A stretch of DNA of 49,985 bases from the NCBI GenBank assembly GCA_004335835.1, contig RWJK01001642.1:7313-57297 (forward strand), in the 5' to 3' direction. Shown here one piece after another: positions 23,048 to 32,130 of the stretch; position 1 is the first letter of the stretch, and every line of letters begins with the position of its first letter. Under the pieces are notes generated by a model. That model saw nothing but the letters and a program-made list of their open reading frames with translations, was not told the DNA's origin and did not search any database. The position numbers and the translations under genes are program-made. This DNA comes from Scenedesmus sp. ARA3. Its lineage: Eukaryota > Chlorophyta > Chlorophyceae > Sphaeropleales > Scenedesmaceae.

Positions 23048-26000
23048 GGCGGCTGCTGCTGGTCGCTGCTAGCCAGAGGAGCGATCAAGCGGTTGTGGCC
23101 GACTGTGCCCGTGCCGCCGCTGCCTTTGCCTGCTGCTCGCGATCCGGAGCGCATGCTGCAGCCCACTGAGCCGGAGTTTGCAGGCTGGTGGGACAGCTGC
23201 GGCTGCTGCTGCTGCTGCGGCTGCAGCGGCCGCCGCATCAGCTGCTGCTGCTGCTGCTGGGCCCCTGCACGGGCGCCAGTGCTGCAGCCAGCGTCAGCAG
23301 CAGCAGCAGCAGTGGTTGCCGCTAGCTGGCCGGGCCGTGCAGCGGGTGCTGTCCTGCCCTGTGTGTAGGCGAGCTGCGTGGCGAGCCACTGCTTGGCCCT
23401 AGCTGCTGCCCCGTCTTCGGAAAACTTGTTCACTGTACACACCAGCGCAGCAGCAGCAGCAGGGGAAAGTGAGCGGGAGCCAAGGCATCATCTGCAGCAG
23501 GGGGCGCACCCGCCTGCCGTAGGCACAAATCGTCAGCAGCAGCTGATCACCAGCCCGCCTGCGGTGCCATGCAAGGCTGCTTCTGCTGCACCTCCCACCC
23601 AGCAGCCCAAACAGCTCACTGCTGCTGTAAGGCCCTGCTGCCTTCGCAACCGACTCACCCACATATCGCCGTCATTGTCTACACACTGTCCCTGTCTGCA
23701 TACACGCATCTTGGCACATCTCACCTGCCAGGGCCTGCTTGGCCTCGATGTATGCTGAATGGCGGCTGCCCACTCCTTTCTGGAACAAGCCCCTTTCACA
23801 CAGCTGCCTGAGCAGTTTGCTGTTGCATGCAGCGTCTGCAAAGCGCACTCAAGCCATATGTAACACCACACAAAGCTCGCGCTAGTCCAAAAGAATTGGA
23901 TCTCACCCGCCAGGGCGGTCTTGATTTCCATCCTGCGTCTGAGCGGCTGGCCCGCCAGCACCAGCTGCAGTGTGCTCTTGGGCCAGCGTGTATCGAGCTG
24001 CGTGTCGCTTGCATCATCCTCATCCACAGCAACGGGGACCACACTGCTGCCGAGGGGGCAGTGCAGCAGCAGCAGCTCCTGCAGACCGAGGGCTAGCAAG
24101 CGCTCCGGCGGCGTGGCAACGGCCTCATCATAGCCTGCGGCAGGCAGAAAAGGCGGATCGGCGAGCAGCAGCGGATGCTTTGGTGAATGGTGGAAGATTG
24201 CGTGTTGGGGCGTGGCTACAGCCTCATCATAGCCTGCAACAAGTGAGTCAGGCGGGGTGGGGCTGCAGCAGAGCATGTGAGGGCAGGTGCATTAGTGACC
24301 AAGGTTGTTGTGCAAGAGGCGTGGCTGCAGCGTTGCCATAGCCTGCGGCAGGCAGGAAGGGCGGAATGGTGGGCAGCGAAGCACATGACGGCAGGCGCGT
24401 TGGTGACTGGCTGCGTATATATATCGTGTGGGGGGGTGTGCTGCAGGCTCGTAGTAGACATCGGCAGGTGAGGCAGGAATGCACCAACATGCTGCGGCAG
24501 GCAAGGGCAGTTGTGCCGGTGTGAGAGCGGCACAATGCTGAGCAATGCATGATCGCTGCAGCCATGTCACAGCTTGCGACAGGCAAGGAGGAGGGTGCAG
24601 CACCTCGCAAGAACAGGTGTGCTGGAGAGTGGCTGCAGACAGTGTGCGTGTTACGGGTGGTTGCATTACAGTAAAACCTCGAAGTAACGACACTTGAAGT
24701 AACGACTTTCGCATAGTAACGACACGTCAGGCTGTCCCCAAAGTGCAAATTTGCCGCAAAATCGTCTCGAAGTAACGACAAACACATAGTAACGACAATT
24801 TAGGCTGTCCCCAGTGGTGTCGTTACTTCGAGGTTTGACTGTACTGTGATTGCATGCAACTCAGCTGCCACCGCAAAAAAACATTTTGAACAGAGCCCCG
24901 ACTCCCAACATCTTGCCCTTCTGCATTCAAGTGCAGTAATGGCATGGCCACAGCAGCAAACATGGCAGGTACAGATTATGCCAAAGGTATGCTCACCTAG
25001 TGCCAGTTGCGTAACAGTACTAACAGCAAGCAAGCGATTTCAGCTGTTGATGAAGCAGTGAAAGCCAGTCGGCAAGTATCCCCTCACAAAATTCGCTCAC
25101 CTAATGCCAGCAGCAGCAGCCTGATGCCCTGCTCCCTGAGGCTCGCCAGCCAGCCGTCCAGCAGCAGCCGCAGCCGTGCTTTCAGCGCAGCCTGGAAGCC
25201 CGGCTTGTCCACTGACGCGTCTGGCAGCAGCAGCGGCTCGTCTGCATCTGCTGGAGGGTGGTTGGGCGCATGGGGAAGGTACAGCAGCAGCACAAGCAGC
25301 AGAAGCAGCAGCAGAAGCAGCAGCAGGTGCAGTTGTGGCCAATGAGGCTGTGAACTTTGAGGCAAGGTTGGAGGCTAAGCACGGGTGTTCTTAGGTGTGC
25401 TGCTTGCTTGCATGCGCAGCCATGCCTACTCCAATGGTGTCGACACTGTTGAATGTTATGAAAGCCTTGTCGGGATCGATATGAGGTGCGACATGCACAG
25501 CCCCGGTTGCTGCAATTGAGTGCATGTGTCAGCTGCAGTGAAGTGCTTGTTGATTGTAGCGGTTTGCCTGCGCTCATCCCCCTGTGCATACGCTGACCCT
25601 GGCAGCTGCAATGCGCCAGCAGCTCACCTGCACCGTGCTGCTGCAAGAATGCTGCCACCTGGTCTGCTGTCTTGGGCAGCCGCAGCAGCAGCGCGACGCA
25701 CGGCGATGCTGTGTCATCGTCTTTTTCGCTCGCCCCCAGCTGCTGCAGCATGTCAGTGCTGATGGCTTGGCTGACATTCCATAGCTTGGACTGGCCTGCA
25801 CAGTAGACAATGCAGCGTTCATTGCGTGTCGATAGGAGGTGGACCTGGTGTCCACGACTTGTGCTGCTGCTGGTGCTGCATGATGCTGCTGCAGGCACCC
25901 ACCTGTGCTTTCCTTTGCGGCCAGCAGCACCTTCAAGGCATTGCTCTTGCTGAGGGTGTAGAGCGCCCGCATCCTGCTGGCGACACCAGGGATGTAGCTA

Positions 26001-26221
26001 GGGCCCTTTTGCTTCCGGATGGCGTCCAGGTACTCTCTGCAACCCAGGTGCTGCAGCCTGTCCAGTAGCGGTCCCTCATGATCTGTGTCGATGAGCCGAA
26101 AGGTACAGCGCCTGTTTGACGCTCCAAAATGCTTAAAAGCTACTTCTAGATATGTTTCGATGCTTCCGCGGTCTGCAGGCCGCAGAGCGGCTACATCCAC
26201 CACTCCTAGCAGTTCCCCCAT
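12442..26221 (-). CDS. Giant Treslin/TICRR-like candidate with Ala/Gln-rich tail
   Basis: Thirteen exons (26221-25903, 25795-25628, 25247-25101, 24134-23907, 23835-23725, 23432-22274, 22048-21854, 21621-21420, 21103-20974, 20312-19864, 19611-19301, 18956-18661, 18347-12442) close one frame of about 3,206 residues. Residues 1-325 and 711-1238 look folded. They resemble by eye the N-terminal and middle regions of Treslin/TICRR, the metazoan/plant Sld3 counterpart that loads Cdc45 at replication origins. Examples are ETYLEVAFKHFG..CTFRLID, VALLLRLPKTADQVAAFLQQ and EEWLAREVLPGLERHGWLG. This match is from memory and is tentative. Residues 325-710 and the 1,968-codon last exon are Ala/Gln/Asp-rich and probably disordered, with repeated basic islands such as VIRTRRQSAQ and two four-Cys motifs near 2368 and 2961. 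An alternative last acceptor at 18410 adds 21 residues. Open frames on the opposite strand of this exon are shadows. Confidence 0.6.
13122..13190 (-). other. Four-Cys motif 2 of the giant protein
   Basis: Encodes YGCSKCRQNPYGCARC, spacing C-x2-C-x6-C-x2-C, at about residue 2961. It is identical in spacing to motif 1 and is followed by NKG. It may bind zinc; no known family could be assigned. Confidence 0.7.
14900..14970 (-). other. Four-Cys motif 1 of the giant protein
   Basis: Encodes YGCSKCRCNRNGCAKC, spacing C-x2-C-x6-C-x2-C with one extra Cys, at about residue 2368. It is embedded in low-complexity Gln/Ala sequence and is preceded by GSSPSPVKK. Motif 2 is also preceded by a GPGSS segment, so the two look like copies. 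Confidence 0.7.
15311..15646 (-). repeat. 168-bp internal duplication in the Ala/Asp-rich tail
   Basis: A block starting GCATCAGCAT at 15311 recurs at 15479, exactly 168 bases (56 codons) later and with few differences. It encodes alternating Ala runs and Asp-Asp pairs. The frame is preserved. Confidence 0.85.
19577..19699. repeat. Partial duplicate of the exon 11 edge in intron 10 of the giant gene
   Basis: The exon 11 segment at 19577-19602 (sense coding LPEWQDFC) recurs at 19674-19699 as LPDWQDFR-like sequence inside intron 10. Only about 26 bases match well, so this is a weak member of the series. Confidence 0.6.
20440..20553. repeat. Decoy copy of the exon 10 5' edge in intron 9 of the giant gene
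   Basis: The CCAG|AC acceptor and about 110 bases of exon 10 (coding DHPLQQ..PPDLADD, then LHWVPLEMRVD) recur 237 bases upstream in the transcript, starting at 20549. The decoy carries indels that break the frame and a changed continuation. Confidence 0.9.
24226..24600. repeat. Decoy copies of the exon 4 5' edge in intron 3 of the giant gene
   Basis: The acceptor and start of exon 4 (authentic at 24134, coding GYDEAVATP) recur at 24233 and 24342, spacings 99 and 109. More degenerate echoes lie near 24456 and 24566. The copy at 24233 still encodes AGYDEAVATP. Confidence 0.88.
24669..24841. mobile_element. Pogo-like (Tc1/mariner) MITE, 173 bp
   Basis: Terminal inverted repeats of about 25 bases begin CAGTAAAACCTCGAAGTAAC on the left and CAGTCAAACCTCGAAGTAAC on the right (reverse complement). 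The element is flanked by TA on both sides (24667-24668, 24842-24843), the target duplication of Tc1/mariner elements. The CAGT..CTCG start is typical of pogo/Tigger-type ends. The interior repeats an AGTAACGAC unit. There is no coding capacity. It lies in intron 3 of the giant gene. Confidence 0.9.
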
Positions 26222-27146
26222 GGAGCGTTCAGACCATATGGTGCGAGTCGAGGGCCTTCACCTTCACTAAACTATCTGCAGAGCGTGTCTCGTGCGCATG
26301 AGTGCAGAGCTGGATGACAAAAAAATTGATTTATTTTGAAAGTTCCCGCCTCCAAAACCCAAGGCACATAGGCTGGGCTGTTGTTTATGCTGCTGAATTG
26401 TAAGAATCCATTTGCATATTTATTTTATCGACATATCAGGCTCACCAGGTGGCGACATTGAAGGCCGGCTACGACGTCATCAGGCCAGGTGACTTGTGCC
26501 CATGCGGGCTCGGCGAAAAGTTGGCTCGGTCTCATCTATAAACCTGAACAGAAGAATGTACTTCAATCACACCCAGCGACTGCGCACTTATCAAAGATGT
26601 TGCAGTTTTGACTTCGACTAGCAGTGCTAAGCACAGTTGATTTACCCCTCGGGGCCTGTCCTATGAACAGATTTACAGGTTTGGGCCAAACGCTAAAGCA
26701 GCACTTGTTTGGCTCAAAAACGATTCCAAATCAGAGTAACGCTCCCACTCCGTGCCGCGTGCTGCTGAGTTCAAGTTGCATGTGTGAGCACTACTAGCCT
26801 GACACCAGCACCAGGCTGTGATTCAGGAGAGGTGTGTGGTGCAGCTGGCCCCTGCAGGTAATTTTCTAAGAAAGGCAAAGAAAATAGTTGGGTTGAGGGT
26901 ATCTGTATGTGTTTCAGTGTCGTCCAGGGCTGCTGCTGAATTCCTAGGAAGTGCCCAGTTGGCAAACAACCCTGGTGGTTCCTGGTGCTGGATGACACTT
27001 CAAGGCCATCTCCGCCCATCAGCGCCAAACCATTTATTGAAAGTCCCTCCTAGGTCTGTATTCAGTTTATTCACTACGTGGGCACCAGGTGCTGTTCTGC
27101 CTGCCGTCATCAAACACCACTGCCTCGGGATCAAGCCGACTGAAGC
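26222..27146. other. Divergent promoter region between the giant gene and the zinc-knuckle gene
   Basis: This 925-bp stretch is less GC-rich than its surroundings and holds the 5' ends of two genes pointing away from each other. A possible E2F-type site lies at 26343-26350. One open frame of 85 codons on the minus strand (27028-26771) has no support. No repeats were noticed. Confidence 0.55.
26343..26350. promoter_or_regulatory. Possible E2F-type site upstream of the Treslin-like gene
   Basis: TTCCCGCC, reverse complement GGCGGGAA, about 120 bases upstream of the start codon at 26221. This is the E2F core, although the preceding base is G rather than the preferred T. It is consistent with a replication gene but could be chance. 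Confidence 0.3.
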
Positions 27147-27762
27147 ATGTCGGATGTCGAGGAGGACGTCAACCCAATAGATGCTTTGATTGTCAAGCCT
27201 GCAAAGGAGCGGGCCGAGAAGAAGCGACGAGCAGCAGGAGCAAGTGACGCTGCTGCAGTAGCAGTAGATGATGCCGAACAAGTCCCAGCAGGCACCTCCA
27301 GCTGCGGCAAGCAGAAACGCAGAAAGGGCTCAAGCAGCAACCTGGCTGCAGCCGCAGCCTCAGCAAAAGCAGACAATGGCAGTGCTGAACTTTCATCAGC
27401 ACAGCAGGCAGGGGCAGCAGCTGCTGCCCCATCAGAAGCAGCTAGCAAGCCAGCAGCAGGAGCAGCTGCTGCTGCTGCCAAGGGCCCTGTTGGGGTGGTG
27501 GTGCTTGATGAAGATGAGGCAGACCAGAGAAACTTTGAGGTGCAGAAGCTGCTGAGGGCACCCAGGTGAGGCGCCACAGGCAGCTCAATCAGCTGGCTGT
27601 TGTCGTACCATGGCATGCAGCAACGGTCATTGCACGATTGCTGTTTGCATGCAGTGCCTTGAGTGTCGCACACAGCAACCGCACAACTGGCAGCCTTGCA
27701 AGCAGTGCTGGTTACTTCCTGCAACCTGAGCCTACCGGAAAGCATAGGCCTGCAAGCTGCTG

Positions 27763-27795
<33 letters not shown>

Positions 27796-30056
27796 GTTGT
27801 CATCAGGTACTTTGATGACGTGTACGAGCCAAAGGGTGTGGCCTGCTGGCGCTGCGGCAAGCGCGGCCACCTGGCCAAGGACTGCAGCCTCAGCGCAGCC
27901 AAGCCCTGCTACTACTGCGCGCAGTACGGGCACGAGCCCTTCTCCTGCCCACACAGTGAGTAACTGCAAATGAATTGTTGTAGTTGCTGCTCAGCAAGGC
28001 AACGCGCGGTTGCCACGCCAGCAGATGCAGGCTGCGTCATGAGCTGCACTTTTGGTGACACCCACGCAGCTGGGCAGCACTCTGCAGTGTGCATGCTGTA
28101 GTTGGGCTGTCTGTTCACCGTCGCTCGCACGCAAGCAGTTTCTGCAAGGTACCACCTCTGCAGCCGCTCATGTGGTGCCAACACATGTGGCACATGCGTC
28201 ACACTGGATAATGCACTGACACACAAAAATCCTTCCACCTGCAACTGCGCCCGCAACCGCAACTGCACCACCAGGGCTGTGCTTCAGGTGTGGCGAGCCA
28301 AGGCACATGACCAATGTGCTGTGCCGTAGCGCTGCCATTGCATGCCGACAATGTATAATCGTGTTGCAACCGCACGCTAATATACTATGCAATTGTGCAT
28401 GCAACTGCACCCGCAGGGTTATGCTTCAGGTGTGGCGAGCCAAGGCACATGACCAATGTGCTGTGCCGTAGCGCTGCCATTGCATGCCGACAATGTATAA
28501 TCGTGTTGCAACCGCACGCTAATATACTATGCAATTGTGCATGCAACTGCACCCGCAGGGTTATGCTTCAGGTGTGGCGAGCCGGGGCACATGACCAAGG
28601 ACTGCAGCCTGCAGCGGGGGCAGGTCAAGGGCGGCGGGCGCGGGCTGTGTCTACGCTGCGGCAGGGCGGAGTGCGCCGCAGCCGACTACTCGGATTGGTT
28701 CAGGTGCAACACGGCTACAGGAGTGTGCAGGAGTGTGCACGATGTTGGCACCAGAGTCTGCTGCTGCTGCCCCTTGCAGCCGTCTGGCTGTTTTGGCCTT
28801 TCAGCCTTGTGTTGCTGCTGTTACTGCTGCTGTGTTGTGGCGTTGGCATGACCTCGGCGAGTGTGAGTGCTGGAGATAAGAAGCATGAGGCCAGGTTTTG
28901 CAAGCCGTGGTACCGGCAGCAGTGATGCATGGCAGTTTGAGGTGCGCTACCCGGCCCGTTGAACCACTCACTCAAACATGCCTGCACCTGCGCCCCGCTG
29001 TTGCACCGCCACTGGAGCGATGCCAGGTTTGAGGGTGGCTGCAGCCAGGACGAGTTTGTGGCTGACCTGGACCAGCATCGGCTGATAGCTTCATTGCTTG
29101 ATTGTTGTTTTCTGCTGGTAAACGCTGCTGCACCGCCAGGTTTGAGGGCGGCTGCAGCCATGAGTACTTTGTGGCTGACCTGGAGCAGGTGCGCTGCCTG
29201 CACCCCTGAACTACTCACTTATGTGTGCCTGCGTCTGCCGCTTTCCTGCCACTGCTATTGCATATCCAGGTGTGAGGGCGGCTGCAGCCATGACTACTGT
29301 GTGGCTGACCTGGACCAGGTGCGCTGCCTGCATCCTTCAACTACTCACTCATGTGTGCCTGCATCTGTCGCTTTCCCGCCACTGCTATTGCATTTCCAGG
29401 TTTGAGGGCGGTTGCAGCCAGATCTACTTTGTAGCTGACCTGGACCAGGTGCGCTGCCTGCACCCCTAAACTACTCACTCATGTGTGCCTGCATCTGTCG
29501 CTTTCCCGCCACTGCTATTGCATTTCCAGGTTTGAGGGCGGTTGCAGCCAGATCTACTTTGTAGCTGACCTGGACCAGGTGCGCTGCCTGCACCCCTAAA
29601 CTACTCACTCATGTGTGCCTGCATCTGTCGCTTTCCCGCCACTGCTACTTCATTTACAGGTTTGAGGGCGGTTGCAGCCAGATCTACTTTGTAGCTGACC
29701 TGGCGCAGGTGCGCTGCCTGCATCCTTCAACTACTCACTCATGTGTGCCTGCATCTGCCGCTTTCCTGCCACTGCTATTGCATTTCCAGGTTTGAGGGCG
29801 GCTGCAGCCATGACTACTTTGTGGCTGACCTGGACCAGGTGCGCTGCTTTGTGTGCGGGCAGCGCGGCCATTTGAGCTGCCAGCCTGCTCACCTCACCGC
29901 ACCACAGCCCAGCTGCTGGAACTGTGGTGGCAGCCACTGGGCCGAGGCATGCCCCACTGAGTTCCCTGCACACCTGATGGCAGAGAGGCTGCAAGATCGG
30001 GACCGGCAGAAGCAGCAGCGGCAGCAGCAGCTGGCGGGGGTTCGGCAGTGGGAGCG

Positions 30057-30094
<38 letters not shown>

Positions 30095-30534
30095 GTGCGT
30101 ATCGGCAGCAGCAGGTGGCGCAGCAGCCGGCGCGCTATAGCCAGCCGCAGCAGCAGCAACAACAGTATCACCAACAGCAGCAGCAGTACCAGCAGCAAGG
30201 AGGGTACAGGCAGCAGACGTATGGTTCTGGCGCCCAGCAGATGCAGGGCCAGGGCTGGCAGCAGCAGCAGCAACGCTACCAGCAGTCGCAGCAGCCACAG
30301 CAACAGCAACACAACCGGGGCTGGCAGCACCAGGAGCGGCAAGGTTACAGCCAAGGCTACCAACAGCAGCAGCAGGGTTACCAGCAGCAGCAACGGTGGC
30401 AGCAGCAAGGCAACCAGCAGCAGCAGCAATGGCGGCAACAGCAGCATGAGGAGGACTTTCCTAGGGGTGGTGGCAAGCGGCAAGGGGGTGGGGGTGCCGG
30501 CAGTGGCGGCGGCGGACGCCGCTCCTGGAGCTGA
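27147..30534 (+). CDS. CCHC zinc-knuckle protein, ZCCHC7/AIR-like
   Basis: Four exons (27147-27565, 27807-27955, 28559-28703, 29790-30534) close a frame of 485 residues. After an Ala-rich, Lys/Arg-containing N-terminus, residues from 140 (RYFDD) carry a chain of knuckles: CWRCGKRGHLAKDC (from about 153), CYYCAQYGHEPFSC, CFRCGEPGHMTKDC, a variant CLRCGRAEC, CFVCGQRGHLSC and CWNCGGSHWAEAC. The order, and the DYFVADLDQVRCFVCG segment between knuckles, match plant CCHC proteins related to yeast Air1/2 and human ZCCHC7. Those are RNA-binding subunits of TRAMP-type complexes that feed the nuclear exosome. The last 200 residues are Gln-rich with GYQQQQQ-type repeats and end in a Gly/Arg-rich RRSWS tail. 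Introns 2 and 3 contain multi-copy decoys of the following exon. The specific TRAMP role is inferred. Confidence 0.8.
28275..28620. repeat. 142-bp tandem array of the exon 3 5' edge (zinc-knuckle gene, intron 2)
   Basis: The acceptor plus the start of exon 3 (coding LCFRCGEPGHMT) occurs at 28275, 28417 and 28559, a period of exactly 142. Only the third copy continues into the full knuckle (TKDC). The first two run into TNVLCR-type sequence that diverges from the exon. The last two units are almost identical, suggesting a recent duplication. Confidence 0.96.
29027..29850. repeat. Seven-copy tandem array of the exon 4 5' edge (zinc-knuckle gene, intron 3)
   Basis: Exon-like starts lie near 29028, 29140, 29268, 29398, 29528, 29658 and 29788-29790. 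The last is authentic and the final five are spaced 130 bases apart. Each unit has about 70 bases of intron 3' end, a CCAG acceptor (TACAG in one copy) and about 60 bases coding FEGGCS..YFVADL..V. Decoys run into stop codons or diverge after RCLHP, while the authentic exon continues as RCFVCG. Confidence 0.97.
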
Positions 30535-32027
30535 CTGTGTGCTTCTCACCGACGGGATCTAGATGAAGGTTATTCAGTGGCAAATGCATCATCAGCTGTG
30601 ACTGCTGTTCAATATTTTTTTGTTCAATTAGACTTCGTTTCCACTGTGTGCACAACATGCAAGATGTGTGTGCGCATTGCAACCCCAGCGCAACATGTTC
30701 GTGCCGAGACGTCTTGGGTGCGCTGGTCTGCTGCGTTGCACATCGTGCTCAGGCCACAAGCTCAGTGAGCTTGCTCATGATCTGTGTTTTTGCAAGCACT
30801 TGCACACCACTGCACTCATTGGTGGAGGCTTTGGCATGGTAGTGGCGTTGGTGTAACGTGCACACTGTGTTACATATCATGCATAGTGTCTCACACATCA
30901 GCATCATGATGCTGCTGCAGGTCCCAGGTTGTGTGGAATGCAAATAATACAACAACGCTTGAATGCGCCAGACTCTGGTCAACTTGGACCCACGCCTTGT
31001 GCAGCCACGCCCTCAGGTATGGCTTACCACACTCACAGAGGAGTCCCCAGCATTGCTTTGCATGCACTAGGGAGGGAAGTGGCACCTCCATTTAGTTCTG
31101 TCTCGTCAGTTTTACATGATCATACACCGTTTAACGCCGGACGCCAGGACACCAATGAAGGGAGGAAGGGAGCAAGGCAGCCTCACTGCCCAGGCTGCCT
31201 GGGAAGATCTGGCGCGCCGGCTACACCGACAGCTACGGGCACACGGACTTCGTCCAGGTGATACGTTTTTTGTTTTTATGGTTTGGATCCTGGTTGATAC
31301 GCAGGGTGTCCAACCCCAGCGGCCCGTAAACCTTTTACCAGTTCACGTCGCGATATTATGAATGCTTTCGACGCGCTTCTCGACTGAAACGTGCTGAGGA
31401 TACTTCCATGCTTTCATGCTATATGCAAACTCTCTGTGAACAGATGTTGTTGGGCTGCCCGAGTCAACGTCATATTGCAGATGGTGCGCAGCGGTGGTGC
31501 CAGAAATCACTGTACAGAACTTTCCAATGCTGGGATCCTTCAACCGCAGCATACCCACACAGCTGTTTATTATGACGGCATCATCACAGCCGTGTTTCAA
31601 CAAAACATTATACGCCACTTCAAAGGAAGCAGTTCCAAAAGACTTCATCCTGCCACGAACCCATAAAAGTACTGCAGGCCGTCAAACTTGCACCCTGCGC
31701 CAAGCAGCCCTCCCATCTTCAAGCACTGTGTGGCTGCCTTCTTTTGTACACTCTGGCTAACGTCCTGGCCAATCTGCAGGGGCATGTTCACTCAACCGTG
31801 ATGTCACTGGCCTGAGGCGCAGCAGCGTCTGCCAGCAGCGGTGACGTGTAGGTGAGCACCGCAATGATGAGGATGCCCAGCTCAGTGCCAGCACTTGAAC
31901 CCTTTGTATGTACCGCACGCCAACGAATCGCACCCTGCGCCAAGCAGCCATCCCATCTGTTCACAATGTGTGGCTGCCTTCTTTTCTACATCCTGGCGAA
32001 CATCCTGGCTAATCTGCAGGGGCGTGT
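30535..32027. other. Convergent intergenic region with 3' UTRs
   Basis: Contains the 3' UTR of the zinc-knuckle gene (to about 30856) and downstream sequence of the membrane-protein gene. The latter includes a 240-bp tandem copy of its last exon. An AT-richer open frame of 101 codons on the minus strand (31648-31343, beginning MKSFGTASFEVAYN) has no recognised domain; it lies in the probable 3' UTR and is not called as a gene. An alternative minus-strand TGTAA lies at 31116-31112. Confidence 0.5.
30852..30874. terminator. Opposed TGTAA signals for convergent genes
   Basis: TGTAAC at 30852-30857 and GTTACA at 30869-30874 form a 6-bp inverted repeat with 11 bases between. The + strand TGTAA is the first after the zinc-knuckle stop. 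The minus-strand TGTAA could serve the convergent membrane-protein gene. Confidence 0.5.
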
Positions 32028-32130
32028 TCACTGCGTCTTGATGTTACTGGTCTGAGGCGCTGCAGCGTCTGCCAGCAGCGGTGACGTGTAGGTGAGCACC
32101 GCAATGATGAAGATGCCCAGCTCGGTGCCC
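31691..32130. repeat. 240-bp tandem duplication spanning the last exon of the membrane-protein gene
   Basis: Sequence beginning CACCCTGCGCCAAGCAGCC at 31691 recurs at 31931, exactly 240 bases later, and similarity continues for about 200 bases. The copy at 31931-32130 includes the authentic terminal coding exon. The other lies beyond the stop codon and still has an exon-like stretch coding for similar residues. Confidence 0.93.

Noticed and set aside
26771..27028. Minus-strand open frame of 85 codons in the divergent promoter
   Set aside because: No domain, no splice support and overlap with the probable 5' UTR of the zinc-knuckle gene.
29027..29790. Reading the six exon 4 copies as a true run of repeated coding exons
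   Set aside because: Chaining them breaks the frame: each would add 49 bases, most run into stops, and the knuckle pattern is only completed by the last copy.
31343..31648. Minus-strand open frame of 101 codons beginning MKSFGTASF
   Set aside because: No recognised domain. It lies in the probable 3' UTR of the membrane-protein gene and has no separate promoter or poly(A) evidence. It could be a decayed element.
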